64,000 nucleotides of DNA from Phaeodactylum tricornutum CCAP 1055/1. Lineage: Eukaryota > Bacillariophyta > Bacillariophyceae > Surirellales > Neidiaceae. The translations under genes and the position numbers were made by a program. A model generated the notes under the pieces. The model was not told where the DNA came from. It did no database searches and saw nothing but the letters and a program-made list of their open reading frames with translations. The number at the start of each line of letters is the position of its first letter. The stretch's first letter is position 1. Where the stretch lies: NCBI RefSeq assembly GCF_000150955.2, contig NC_011693.1:124001-188000 (forward strand), written 5' to 3'. This document shows, piece by piece, positions 22,216 to 33,499 of the stretch.

Positions 22216-23651
22216 TGATCTTCGTATTCGTTCCGAACTTTGGCTTTGCCTCGAATCACCAATTCGAAATGAATCGAATCCGTAAATACGTCGTCGTCGT
22301 TGCAGTACGCACACCCAATGGACTGGGGCCAAACACAGCAGACAGTGATTTCCACTTGGCCACGAAACGATCGGTCAGAGTGGGGAAAATCGTACGCCTT
22401 TTTGTCGCACACTGTCGTTCACCAACAACAACGTCTCCAGTATCTGTGACCAAAAGTCCACACGTTCGGGTGCCGTTGTGGCACGCCTCGAAGATTCAAG
22501 ATTCGTACACGCCACCCAAGCAACAAATATATACAATTTGGGAAGCGTAGGTGTCGTCTGTTGGGTTTGCAATGGGGGGTTTGGGATGTCGGGTTTTTTC
22601 CCCTAGTCGAGTGGGCTGTGCACTGGACAGAGGCGCGCGATGGTGGAATGCCTGTTTCCGGTACTTACCTACACTGCTACCTACTTACACTGCCATCATC
22701 CATATTCGTCTATTGCCCTACCCTCCCATTCCAGTCATTTTCACTCGAGACCGAAACAAATCGTGACTGTAACATAAATTGATATTCGTGGTTCGTAGGG
22801 AACCGGTACAAGCATAAGTGGAATATGCAAAAAATGTCAATTGAATCCAGCCCCTGGCTACTTTCCTTTTTATCAATGTCCAACGGCACGGGAGAAAGCG
22901 ATTCCAACGACGCATCGTTGGACTTGTGAGCAGCATTCTACTTTACGGAATTGCATTCATACTACAGTAGCTGGTACGGAAACCGTAGGCAACAGGGCGC
23001 TCCATCGATTTCTTCTTCCCCACGGGAACGTTGTTCGTTGGTACATTTGTATCTGTGGCACATCGATTGTTGGACCGAGACGCACACTTCGTGATCCACG
23101 AACGGATCATCCGTCCAATTCTCGAGGGTGACGGCGCGTCCACAATAATCGTATTTTGTTTCCTCTCCTCCAAACTTCCCCTAATCACAACAAGGGAACT
23201 CATTGATCAATGCTCGACCAGAACATCGTTCCATAATTTTGGTCTCGTTTCCAGTGGAACATACGTAGTAGGCTTCGCCCTGGAGTTAGTTCGGGAAGCG
23301 CCTGTACGGTACAATCAGCATCTCACTGTCAGCAATCCCTTGGCGTTCACAAAGAAGGTGGCAAACAGCTCTCCATCGCAATCATTACGTTTTCTCGACT
23401 ACTACCACAATCACTCTTACCATTCCCTTTCCGGCTCGGCACCGGTATAGTCGCTGCCAACGAAACACACCCTCCAAGCACCACACCATGGCTCTCCGGT
23501 ACGACCCCCTCTTCAAGGCACGCACTTTTTCCAGTCCGCCCTCTGTTGTAGACCATCCCAAAATAGCAATGACTGCGTCACTGGCGGCCTTATCGCCGGC
23601 CCGGCTCCGCCGACCAACCCATACAGGAGACCGTGAGGTTTTCGCTCGCGC
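22216..23651. other. Intergenic, no supported gene
   Basis: About 1.4 kb between two minus-strand genes. Frames of 90-140 codons occur on the plus strand (for example 23031-23450), but none has a recognisable domain, and one overlaps the end of the TBC gene. Confidence 0.45.
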
Positions 23652-25505
23652 TCACGTTCGCCTGGTCCCGGCTGCTCGACGTGACAGATCCTGTCGCAGC
23701 ATTTCCAAGTCGGCCAAGGCTTCCCACACGGTGCCCGGGACGTGCGCTTGACTCCGTTCCATGGTCATGCAATAGTTCTGCAACACGTGTACGTCGGATT
23801 GCACACGGCTAGCCCACTGCGATTCCAAAGTAGGTGGGGAAGCTTGTGATTGCCGTTGCGGCGTCGACTGACCGTTGTACACATTGGCGGGAACCGCCGT
23901 GTCGTCGTTGCGGTAGGGAACTTGAGTCAGTGGGTCATTGATCGCTGTTGGAGTGTCGTGCTCACTGTCCGGAAAGGCGTCGGAGTAAGGGCGTTCGAAA
24001 GCATCCGTGGCGCGGTGATGTTGTTGCTGCTCCCATTCGTCGTACAAGCGTTTGCTCAACGACTGCGTCGTGTGTTTCGCCTGTTCAAACTTTTCCTTCA
24101 CCGCTGATAAAGAAAAGCGACCCACGGAAAAGACTCCCGATTCGTTGCCAGCCTCTGACGGAAACGTTCGTTGGGGGGTCGACATCAGAGAAGCATTGGG
24201 CTGGCTCCAATTACTATTGACGCTCCCGGTTGGCGCGGAGTGCGGCACGGCGTACGCGGGTATTGATGTAGCTGGCGCGACCGGTGTCGTGGCCTTGATG
24301 GGTGGCAACGGTATGCCTTGTTTATGAATAACCTTTCGAGATAAATCCAGCCACCGTTGCACGTTTGTCTCGATGGGCAAATTCATGAGAAAGTGTAACG
24401 CATCTGGATCGGTGCAAATACGATCACGCCATGACAACAAACGACCCACAGCCACGGCTTCCAAAACGGTCACCAGCGTGCTGCCTTCGCCTACGTAAGC
24501 AAAAAGTTCATCCCACAGAGACAAAACATCCGTGACTTCGCGACTGTACATCAATCGCATCCATTTGGTCAGATACAACTGAGGAGGTACGCCTAATTGA
24601 GACAGACGTAACGCCAGGGCAGCATCGTACGTTTGCACGCCTTGCAGTACACGTCGGGCGCTGGCTTCGAGTGGTTTTTCGTGTTGACCCGGTAGAGGCG
24701 TTGCGTCGTAGACGCACTCAATCGATGTTAAAATAGTTTCGAGTAGTTCGTACGCATCGGAAGCAATTTGCTCTTGGCTGGTGGCGACGGCAACGAGACT
24801 CTCCTCTGCTTGCTGGTCCAACTCCAAAGCGAACAAAATGTAGGAAGCAATTTCGTGCATGCCTTGTCGATAGCCAATTGCCTCGGCATGAGCACAGGCG
24901 TAAATGTACAAGACACGGCGCAACGTTTTTATGCGCTCATCGCTAGTACCGCTACTGGTGGGTATGCCTGCCGTATCCTCGTCCTTCGAAACAACAACAC
25001 CAGCAAGATTTTGGGATCCATTTTGTCCGGAGCCTTTTGGGGGCGGCAATCTCGCCAGGTCCTTGTCAATCATTTGCAAGGTGACAGCATTTTCATCATA
25101 GTCTTCCGATTCGACTAAAGTCCGTCCTTGATCGCTAGCCCCACCTTTTCCGGCTCGATTGCGCAACGCCTTTTCCTTGCGATACTTTAATTCCAACGAC
25201 TCCAGACGTTGTTGTTGTTCCGATGTTTCCCGGACCAACGCCGTGAGCGGATCCAGATCTGGTACTACGCCACCGTGTGCCAACTCTGAAACCTTCGATG
25301 CGGTCGCGTTGGGCGAAGCTTTGTTGGCGGTGGGGTCGCCGTCGTTGTCGTCGTAGGAGGGGTAGGGGAATTGGGCAACGAGTTGTGCGAATGATGACCT
25401 AACTACGTTGGTATGCGGCTGGGGCCGGATTCTCAACTGCTGTCGCCAACGAGCCGCGCGGGATTCGACAGGAGCAATGCTGCTACTGCTGCTGGCGTGC
25501 ATCAT
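23652..25505 (-). CDS. TBC-domain Rab GTPase-activating protein
   Basis: A single exon of 617 residues. TBC proteins speed GTP hydrolysis by Rab GTPases in membrane traffic. Both catalytic fingers can be seen: the arginine finger in IDKDLAR (residues 146-152) and the glutamine finger in GYRQGM (211-216). The rest of the domain follows: EIASYILFALEL, YELLETILTSIECVYD, LRLSQLGVPPQLYLTKWMRL and VLSLWDELFAY. A spacer of ~40 residues lies between the two fingers, as in the TBC1D5 branch, which acts on Rab7/retromer in other eukaryotes; that sub-assignment is tentative. The C-terminal third is disordered and Gln/Ser/Thr-rich, ending in a short helical segment. The start ATG at 25505 is followed at once by a second ATG. 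Confidence 0.9.
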   Translation of the reverse strand: MMHASSSSSIAPVESRAARWRQQLRIRPQPHTNVVRSSFAQLVAQFPYPSYDDNDGDPTANKASPNATASKVSELAHGGVVPDLDPLTALVRETSEQQQRLESLELKYRKEKALRNRAGKGGASDQGRTLVESEDYDENAVTLQMIDKDLARLPPPKGSGQNGSQNLAGVVVSKDEDTAGIPTSSGTSDERIKTLRRVLYIYACAHAEAIGYRQGMHEIASYILFALELDQQAEESLVAVATSQEQIASDAYELLETILTSIECVYDATPLPGQHEKPLEASARRVLQGVQTYDAALALRLSQLGVPPQLYLTKWMRLMYSREVTDVLSLWDELFAYVGEGSTLVTVLEAVAVGRLLSWRDRICTDPDALHFLMNLPIETNVQRWLDLSRKVIHKQGIPLPPIKATTPVAPATSIPAYAVPHSAPTGSVNSNWSQPNASLMSTPQRTFPSEAGNESGVFSVGRFSLSAVKEKFEQAKHTTQSLSKRLYDEWEQQQHHRATDAFERPYSDAFPDSEHDTPTAINDPLTQVPYRNDDTAVPANVYNGQSTPQRQSQASPPTLESQWASRVQSDVHVLQNYCMTMERSQAHVPGTVWEALADLEMLRQDLSRRAAGTRRT

Positions 25506-26883
25506 AATGAAGCTGATTGCTGGCGGTATCTTCCACGAGAGGACTTTTCCTGGTCCGCTCTTGCACTAATGGAAGCTTGAAAAAAAATCTGTTGCTCGGA
25601 GGAAAGAGGAAATGGCAGCTCCGGCAAAATAGCCTGGATTGAAATTTCAGGATCGTTCAAGAGAGATCTGAGGCAAGATACCGTAAAGGCTATCTATATC
25701 ATACGTCTTCTACTCTACAGAACTGACCAATGCAAGTACAAGGCGAATACAAAAACTGGGTGGTACAAATTCAGATGCCTGCGCCCATTGCACAGAAACA
25801 ACGTTCATCACATGAAAAACTTGTTATACTTGTTTCCTGTGCTTTTTCAATCGGAGCACAGCGCCTGTTATGCGCCCGACTATAACGAATATGTAAGAAA
25901 AATTCGTATCATTTCGATCTCGCTACCATAATACCAAAACAGTTTAGCCTTTATTCCCATTTGCAGTTATCCAATGTTAGTCAGATGATTGTGAGCTTAC
26001 TATAGATAACAAACCACCTAGCAATCGTTTTCCATACCAGAGAACCTTTTTTCTGTGTCATCCTGGGCATGGCGAGATGGACGCACCGAAATGCCTCGCT
26101 CATATAAAGAGATCATGGCAAGTCCTCCGTGAAACTGTTCTTGCCATTCGGAGTATCTAAGTTTTGCCGAAGTCTAATAAAAACGAGAAGACATAATCTA
26201 AATATTAAATATAATCGTTTGTCAACGGCGAGAGTTTTGGAAGATCCTGATCCCGGAAAAAATAAAATAAAATAATACAGCCGTGCACTTGACAGAGGCA
26301 TAAATAGGGAAGAGACATGGATGGCGTCCGCCGATAATGACCACGATTGGCTCCTCAAATTAGAATTTGTGTATCCAGCGTTCTTTGGGTCCGTACCTGC
26401 CATCCACATTCTTGAACGAGAGCATACAATTGCAGTTTTCCCGATGCAACTTGATTGCCGCACTATAAACATGCCAAGAATCCTCAAAAAGATTGTCGAT
26501 AAATATGTCGTGTTTGAAATCATTCACACATCACCAATTTTTTAATGACCTGCTCAGACGACTTATGTTGTGTTTCCCTATCTATTTCCCAACAGCGGTT
26601 TCACCAGTATAAATCGAAAAAGCTGAAGCGTTCTAACTGAAGGCGAGAAAGAAAATCAGCCGAATCGACTGAGAGCACGCAAACAAACCCGCAGAGAGGC
26701 GAAAAGACCCCACGAATACAAGACTTCGCTTTCCCATAGAGTGAGAAAAGCTCCCGACTTGGTGCTTCTCCCGTACCTTTCGTGATTACATTCTCTAAAA
26801 CAGGGGATCAGCGTCGTCGAGACAACTACTTCTTGGTTCAGCCCTTCCGTGTTCCTTGTGGGAAATAACAAGTTGGGGAAAAA
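25506..26883. other. Intergenic: divergent promoter region, AT-rich
   Basis: About 1.4 kb between the TBC gene (minus) and the cyclase-PDE gene (plus). It is clearly more AT-rich than its neighbours. I see no gene and no repeat worth naming. Confidence 0.5.
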
Positions 26884-29800
26884 ATGAGGTTGAAAGAAAA
26901 GTCCACGAAGGCCCTGCCAAGCCAGCGCCCAAAACTCGAAGTGTCAAATGCAATGGACGACGACGAGAGAAACGACAGTGTCTCGTTATCGGACAAGTCC
27001 TCGTGCAGTTCAGACGGTGGCGTGGAAGTTAGCGCCGCCACCAAAGAGCAAGACGAAACCAAAGAAATTCAGAACCTTTCCAGAAACGAGGTAAGCAAAC
27101 ACAGACTGTGTTAACAAAGCATAATAAATTATCGCAGAACAAGCCTTATCAAGACTAACCTTGGCGATTTTACCATTTCGCTTGTCTGTTACCACAGACC
27201 CGCAATATTCGCTTTTGGAGATTGATCGTAGTCGCCCTTTTACTTGTTTCCGGAGGAGTGCTTTCGGCTTTTACATATAAATTCCTTCGGCATGAGGAAG
27301 AAAACGACTACGTAGACGCAGTAAGTCAATCAAGTTCTCTGCAAATGCTTTTCAAGGCGTGTGATTAATCGAATTTGCTGATTCCTCTTGCTCTTGTGTT
27401 TCAGTACTATCTATTTGCGAATACCGTGCGCGACATAACCAAGTTTCGGGTCGAAAACATGGTGGAAGCATTGGACTCTTTAGGTGAAAGCATCACCGCC
27501 CACGCAATCGATCAGAATCTGACATTTCCCTTCGTGACGCTTCCTATGTTTGAGGTAGCCGGTCGCCACGCAAGACGCCATTCTAGAATGGAACTTCTTT
27601 TCTACGCACCTTTCGTATCGGGAAACGACAAGACAGCTTGGGAAGAGTATTCCGTCGCAAATCAGGGGTGGATCGACGAAAGTCGCACAATTACGCTTGG
27701 GAACGACGAAACATTACAAGGGACTTCGTATTTCGACATGGACATTCCCCCGTTGATCTTCGAGTTTTCGGCAGCAGGAACATACGGTATATCAGAGCCG
27801 GGGCGTGAGCTTTACCAGCCGGTCTGGACAGCCTCTCCTCCGCCGTTCACAACATCTCTGCAGAATTGGAATATGCTTCAGGTTCCCAATACGATTGAGA
27901 CCCTAGAAGCAATTGAAATTATGAGAGGTAAGTTCATTCACTCACAAGCACAAACGCTAGACGTTGATCGACTTGTTACAGGAAAACTCACTTTTTGCCT
28001 TCCAATAGACTCCGCTTTTCTGCCTGTTGAAACTGATGCCTATGCTGCTCCGATCAGTGGATTGTTCTGGAGCGATGAGGACCACGACGCTTTTCATGCG
28101 CAATTCGTTACCTCCGTTGGCAAAGAAACCACCGGCGAGAGACCTCATGCCAGCTTTGCCACACCAGTATATGAAAACCTTGGATCGAGAAATTCTGCTA
28201 TTGTTGGAACAATATTTGGTATTCTTGCGTTTGACGCTTTCCTTGCCGATTTGCTTCCCGACAAAATCGACGGAATCTATTGCGTCTTACAGAATTCCTG
28301 CGACAAGCCATATACATATGAGCTTACCGGAAATCGCGCACTTTATCTGGGAGAAGGAGATTTGCACGACAGCGTTTACCAGGACTTGGAAGTCCGCATC
28401 GATTTCGAAGCCTACCGCAATATGACACTGGCTGTTGAAACTGAAGGACACTGCATGATGTCGCTTCATCTCTACCCTGGAATAAAATTCATCAATCAGT
28501 ACAAGAAAAGTTTGCCCATTGTCTTCACATTGATTGTGGCATGTACTTTCTTGCTCATGTCGGCGACTTTTTTCATTTACGATCGCTTCGTATACCGAAG
28601 AAACGTGAAAGTTGTCGATGCGGCCGTGCGCTCGCGTACAATCGTTTCGTCTCTATTTCCTTCGAATGTGCGGAAACGCATCTACGAAGACGCCAAGGTC
28701 AAAAAAGATGCGATTGACAATCAAGCCTCTCACACCCGATTGAAAAACTTTCTCAATTACGGGGAAACAAAGGTTGAAACAGAACCAGGCAATCCAAATC
28801 GCACAAATGCGTTCGAAAGCAAACCGATAGCTGAGCTGTTTCCAAATACCACGGTAATGTTTGGAGACATTTCGGGTTTTACGGCCTGGAGCTCTTCCAG
28901 GGAGCCAACTCAGGTTTTCACACTTTTAGAGACTCTGTATCATTCCTTCGATAGTATCGCAAAAAAGCGCCGGGTCTTCAAGGTTGAGACGGTGGGTGAT
29001 TGCTACGTTGCGGTAACAGGGCTACCCGACCCGCAAAAGGATCATGCTGTTGCGATGGCCCGCTTCGCTGTGAATTGTCTCCACGAGATGCAAAACTTGA
29101 CGAAATCGTTGGAATTATCGCTGGGACCGGATACAGCTGATCTGTCTCTCAGGATCGGGTTGCATAGTGGGCCCGTGACAGCTGGTGTTCTACGGGGCGA
29201 CCGATCGCGGTTTCAGTTGTTCGGTGACACTATGAATGTTGCAGCTCGTATGGAATCCAACGGATGTCCCGATCGCATTCATTTATCACAAGAAACCGCC
29301 AACTTGTTGATCCAAGCAGGGAAACAGCGATGGCTGACTCCGCGAGAGCATGTGATCGTAGCGAAAGGAAAGGGTGAGATGCGAACGTTTTGGTTGTCGA
29401 CCGCCGCACGATCACAGGGGACTTCCGCTGCTGATTCAACGCACAATATTGAGGAGGGCAGGGGGCTCCACTCATCCAGCTCCATCATTGAGAGTTGTGA
29501 CACCAGTGAAGAATCAAAGCAGCAAATGATGAGACTCACCTCTAGCAAAGCTGCAAGATTGATCGATTGGAACGTCGACGTGCTTGCTCGACTATTGCAA
29601 CAGCTCGTGAACACGAGAAATACCTCCGGTGCAAGTCCCTTGACTAATGAAGTGCTGAACTTTTCCGTTCCGAGACAACCGGGAGCGACCATTTTGGACG
29701 AAGTCGCCGAGACTGTGCAGTTGCCTCCTTTCGATGAAAGCACTGCTACTCACCCGCTCGACGCCGAGACCAAAAGCCTAGACAAAGATGTGCTCAAACA

Positions 29801-30722
29801 GTTGCATGAATTTGTCTCCAATATTGCCGCAATGTATCGAAACAATAGTTTCCACAACTTTGAGCACGCATCCCACGTCTTGATGTCGGTCGCGAAGCTT
29901 CTATCCCGTATAGTGGCACCTACCCAAAACCCGGCGCGTCTCGACGAAACCGAGTCTGCCATTGCTTCGAGGCTGCAACATGACCACACCTTTGGGATCA
30001 CTTCGGATCCATTGACACAATTCGCCTGCGTTTTCTCGGCGCTCATTCACGATGTGGACCATCCGGGGATTCCCAATACAGAACTTGTGACGGAGAACAC
30101 GAAACTGGCTGCTCTGTACGGAGGAAAGAGCGTCGCCGAGCAAAATTCGGTGGATCTCGCCTGGGGCTTGCTCTCCGACGACGCCTTTACGGGTCTCCGC
30201 CAGACAATATGCCCTACCAACAACGAACGCGACAGATTTCGGCAATTGGTGGTAAATGCGGTCATGGCCACGGACGTTATGGATCCGGACTTGCGTTCGC
30301 TCCGGAATGCTCGATGGGAGCGTGCGTTTACGCATTCCATACGCGAAGGCGACGGTGTCAATCGGAAAGCTACGATTGTAATTGAGCATTTGCTACAGGC
30401 TTCCGACGTTGCTCACACCATGCAGCACTGGCATGTCTACCGCAAGTGGAACGAGAGGCTGTTTACGGAGATGTACCGAGCCTACGAGGCTGGTCGTTCC
30501 GGAAGCAACCCGGTCACGTTCTGGTACACGGGGGAGCTGGCCTTTTTGGACCAATACGTCCTACCGCTGGCGCGCAAATTGAAAGAATGCGGTGTTTTTG
30601 GTGTATCCAGTGATGAATGTCTCAACTATGCCGTGCGAAATAGAGCAGAGTGGGAACGACGTGGAGCGGAGATCGTTTCGGGGATCCAAAAAAAGCTTGC
30701 GGAAGAAACGTTGGGAAAATGA
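26884..30722 (+). CDS. Membrane nucleotide cyclase fused to class I cyclic-nucleotide phosphodiesterase
   Basis: Exons 26884-27090, 27198-27320 and 27405-30722 give 1215 residues. Order: cytosolic acidic N-terminus; membrane helix 1 (about 77-95); an extracytosolic domain of ~385 residues; membrane helix 2 (about 481-505); a class III cyclase; a PDE domain. The cyclase has both metal-binding Asp motifs, FGDISGF (~595) and VETVGDCY (~637), and FGDTMNVAARMES (~712). The Glu of KVETVGD favours GTP as substrate, but Gln stands where guanylate cyclases have Cys (RFQLFGDT), so cGMP or cAMP stays open. The PDE carries HNFEHASHV (~926) and the class I signature HDVDHPGIPN (~991). One chain thus makes and destroys cyclic nucleotide, probably in response to an outside signal. 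A 54-nt GT-AG segment at 27928-27981 is in frame; if spliced, the protein is 1197 residues. Confidence 0.92.
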
Positions 30723-30973
30723 ATTTGTGTAGTGCGGACCGAGAATGATTCGCGTACCATCTCTAGAGAATACATGTACAGCACTGCACTCTAGAGTAGC
30801 CTAGACGTCGATGATATAAAGTCAGCATTTCACCGCCAATACTCGTCACGGACGGCGTGTAGGTCTGGAAGGAGGACGATGCATCCATGAATACCCGTAG
30901 ACTTTTAGATTCGTCTTGCGTGTTTGTTACTTTACAGTTACGTTCTGTTTTTTCTCGTGTCGAGTTCTCCGTG

Positions 30974-31258
30974 TTACACCAATTTTTGGTAACGCCGATC
31001 TCCCCTGCCGAGCAATTCGGCTCGCGACCAAGTGTACATTCCGTACGGAATGAAAACAACAAAGACGAAGAAAGTGGACAGGCCCGCTGCGTCCAACTCG
31101 AAATCGAGATTGGTAATTTCACGCTTGCCGTTCCATTCCTCAATAAACTTGTTCTTCTTGACGGCCATGCGGGCGGGAAAGGCTCCCGCCATGCCGCGTT
31201 GTGTCGATCGCGTCACCGCCGTACGACTCGTGCGTGCGAACGTCGACGATACCCACAT
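30974..31258 (-). CDS. Small mitochondrial single-span membrane protein, respiratory-subunit-like
   Basis: A 94-residue frame from the ATG at 31258. The N-terminal ~35 residues are rich in Arg, Ser, Thr and Ala with no acidic residue (TFARTSRTAVTRSTQRG), the make-up of a mitochondrial presequence. A lysine-rich stretch (MAVKKNKFIEEW) leads to one membrane helix (GLSTFFVFVVFIPYGMYTW) and a short charged tail. The layout is that of small accessory subunits of respiratory complexes, such as those of complex I, but I cannot name one. It is convergent with the cyclase-PDE gene (252 bp between stops). A TTG start at 31270 is possible but less likely. Confidence 0.55.
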   Translation of the reverse strand: MWVSSTFARTSRTAVTRSTQRGMAGAFPARMAVKKNKFIEEWNGKREITNLDFELDAAGLSTFFVFVVFIPYGMYTWSRAELLGRGDRRYQKLV

Positions 31259-31388
31259 ATCTGAGATCAATGTTGTCGGAACTGGTGGTGGTGGTGGTGA
31301 TTGATAGGATTATAGTAGTTTTGTTTCGTGTGTGTAGGTGTGTGTGTGTAGGTGTGTGTAGGTGTGTGTAGGTGTGTGTAGGTGTGTG

Positions 31389-31429
<41 letters not shown>

Positions 31430-31947
31430 GTGTGTTGGTAGTGTGTTACAGTTCGTTCTTGTGTGGAATCGCGAGAGATTGCCTCCGGCTCCCGCTGCCG
31501 CTGGTACCGTACGGCTGCTACGGTGGATACGGTAGTGTCGTGGCGACGCGAGGAATTATAGTTCCAGTCCAGTTGCTGTGGACAGGTCCACTTCCAGTAG
31601 AAGATACCCGGATGTCAAAATGTCATGCGGGTCACGTCTGGGGTCGCACTTGCCGTTCCCCTCGGCCCAGTTCTGCCTTTTTACCCCAATGGTATGAGAT
31701 ATTTTTCTGCCAACGAACACCCGTTCCGAATTTCTGCCTTTTTTGGTACCAACAAACCCTTAGTCTTCTACCAAACGCCTTGTTCCGACTCTATCGAATA
31801 CTGGTACAACAGGCCTACTTACCGTGACTTCCCGCCCCTCGTGAACAATTCCTGGGAACGCGTGCGTCGTGGCCTCTCCCCAACCTCACAGTCCGTATCG
31901 TAGCCTCCCTATACGTGCACCATACCGGGGTTTGTTGCGTGCACACC
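31259..31947. other. Intergenic: divergent promoter region with a GTGTGTAG minisatellite
   Basis: This stretch separates the small mitochondrial protein (minus) from the OMA1-like gene (plus). Apart from the repeat at 31325-31437 I see no coding signal. Confidence 0.5.
31325..31437. repeat. GTGTGTAG minisatellite running into a (TG)n tract
   Basis: At least five units of ggtgtgtgta-type sequence, then about 15 TG units, then one more TAGGTGTG. It lies about 500 bp upstream of the OMA1-like start. It is alternating purine-pyrimidine, so prone to length change and able to form Z-DNA. Confidence 0.9.
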
Positions 31948-33243
31948 ATGATGCAATGGTACGCCCCGACCGTCCCGAGGATCCCCCGGTGGTGTCGTGG
32001 TCGCTATACGACCTACCGTGGCTATACGCCAGTAACAGCGTGGCGGCGGACGACCGTCCCGGTTCGAATTTCGACCGACGTGGGCTACCGTCGCCGTCCG
32101 CACCGCCTGGGTACGCACCCCTTCTCCACCACGTCCCGTCCGACACCGCAACGCACCCATTGGCAACGGTTGGCGATCTTGATTCGCTACACACGTATAC
32201 CAATCCTCGTCACGTCGGTGTACGCGTTGGGGTACCAACAGGGCGTCATGGACTGTACCAAGTCTCCGGAAGCCATGCAGGAACAAATACTCCAATCGAT
32301 TCTCTTATCCGTCGGAGTGAAAGACTCGGGACAGGTACAGATTCTAGCCGAGCGGGATGTTTCCGTCTACAGTGTCTCCCGCGTGCATCAGGTCGCCGCG
32401 GTGGGGCACAAAATTATTTGTGCCGCCCGCGAGTACGTCGCGGAACAATTACAGAACGCCATGGACGAGGTCCGGGCCAAGTTACCCCCCGACGTATCCA
32501 AAGACGACGCCGCCACGCCGTACGAGAAAGACGCCACTGTACAGTTCTGGTTGGACGCTCGTGTGCGCTTGGAAGGGGAAAAAGTCCGCTCCCGGCCCTG
32601 GCAATACGTATTCATCCAAAGCAAACTGCCCAACGCGTTCGTGACAGAAATATTACCCCAACGCATCTTTATTACAACCGCCATGTTGGAACTCACCACC
32701 AATGCGGACGAACTCGCCCTCATTCTCGGACACGAAGTCTCCCACCTCATTTACGGACACGTCAGTCAAGCCAACCAGGTCGAAACCATGTTGCGCACGC
32801 TGGAAGTCTTGTTGCTCACCGTGGATCCCACCTCCGGTGTACTCGCTCTGGGAGTCATCGGCTTGCTAGCCGGATTGCGCAAGGCGGCCGCCGCCGCTTT
32901 TTCACGCGAACACGAGCAAGAAGCGGATGATCTGGGATTGATCATTGCCGCCCGGGCCTGTTTCGATACCGTCAAGGGCGCCGAAGTCATGCACGCCATG
33001 CATCAGCACAGTATCAGTGCGGGGACGGAACTCGTCCGGGACAGCAATCTCGTACGCTTGTACGATACCCACCCACCCTCGTTGGAACGGTACCGACTTT
33101 TGAAGGAAAAATCCGTCGACGAGAATTATACAAAATACTTGGATCGACAGTGTGCCACCGTCTCGAGTCGCCTGCGGGAAGCCTTGTGGGGAAGTCCTTC
33201 CCCCAAGCCACCAAAAAACGGTACCGTAGTGGAGAAAAAGTAA
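31948..33243 (+). CDS. M48-family metallopeptidase, OMA1-like (mitochondrial inner membrane)
   Basis: The open frame starts upstream with GTG; the first ATG is 31948 (a second at 31951), giving 431 residues. The first ~65 residues are Arg-rich with almost no acidic residue (CRGRYTTYRGY, FSTTSRP), a mitochondrial presequence. A hydrophobic segment follows (IRYTRIPILVTSVYALGY). The zinc site HEVSH is at residues 262-266 within LALILGHEVSHLIYGH, and the third ligand Glu lies in REHEQEADDLGL (~320), the M48 pattern. IFITTAMLELTTNADELA precedes it, as in OMA1. OMA1 is a stress-activated protease that in other eukaryotes cleaves inner-membrane proteins such as OPA1. The assignment to M48 is secure, to OMA1 likely. 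Confidence 0.88.
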   Translation: MMQWYAPTVPRIPRWCRGRYTTYRGYTPVTAWRRTTVPVRISTDVGYRRRPHRLGTHPFSTTSRPTPQRTHWQRLAILIRYTRIPILVTSVYALGYQQGVMDCTKSPEAMQEQILQSILLSVGVKDSGQVQILAERDVSVYSVSRVHQVAAVGHKIICAAREYVAEQLQNAMDEVRAKLPPDVSKDDAATPYEKDATVQFWLDARVRLEGEKVRSRPWQYVFIQSKLPNAFVTEILPQRIFITTAMLELTTNADELALILGHEVSHLIYGHVSQANQVETMLRTLEVLLLTVDPTSGVLALGVIGLLAGLRKAAAAAFSREHEQEADDLGLIIAARACFDTVKGAEVMHAMHQHSISAGTELVRDSNLVRLYDTHPPSLERYRLLKEKSVDENYTKYLDRQCATVSSRLREALWGSPSPKPPKNGTVVEKK

Positions 33244-33499
33244 ACGATTGTATTCGTTCGCCATTCTACAGCTAGAACAACGGCGACGACGAATTGCCGT
33301 GTCGAACTTTAGAGAACCGAACGGAAACACCGGGATGCATTGCGGTGATTTCTGACAATCCGACGGATCGAAACGAAGATCTTACTCATTTCAGACAGCC
33401 TCTAAAAGCGCCAAAATGTATCCTATTCACAGTCAAACCATACAGCACTTTACTTTAAAATTGCGGTTCATACTCTGGTCAAAAATGCAAAATCGGCGG

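Noticed and set aside
23031-23450. 139-codon plus-strand frame
   Set aside because: It has a hydrophobic start but no clear signal cleavage site, domain or neighbour support; kept out for lack of evidence.
31325-31437. GTGTGTAG repeat considered as a telomere-like or CRISPR-like array
   Set aside because: Units are contiguous with no spacers, and the sequence is not the TTAGGG-type telomere repeat; it is a simple minisatellite.
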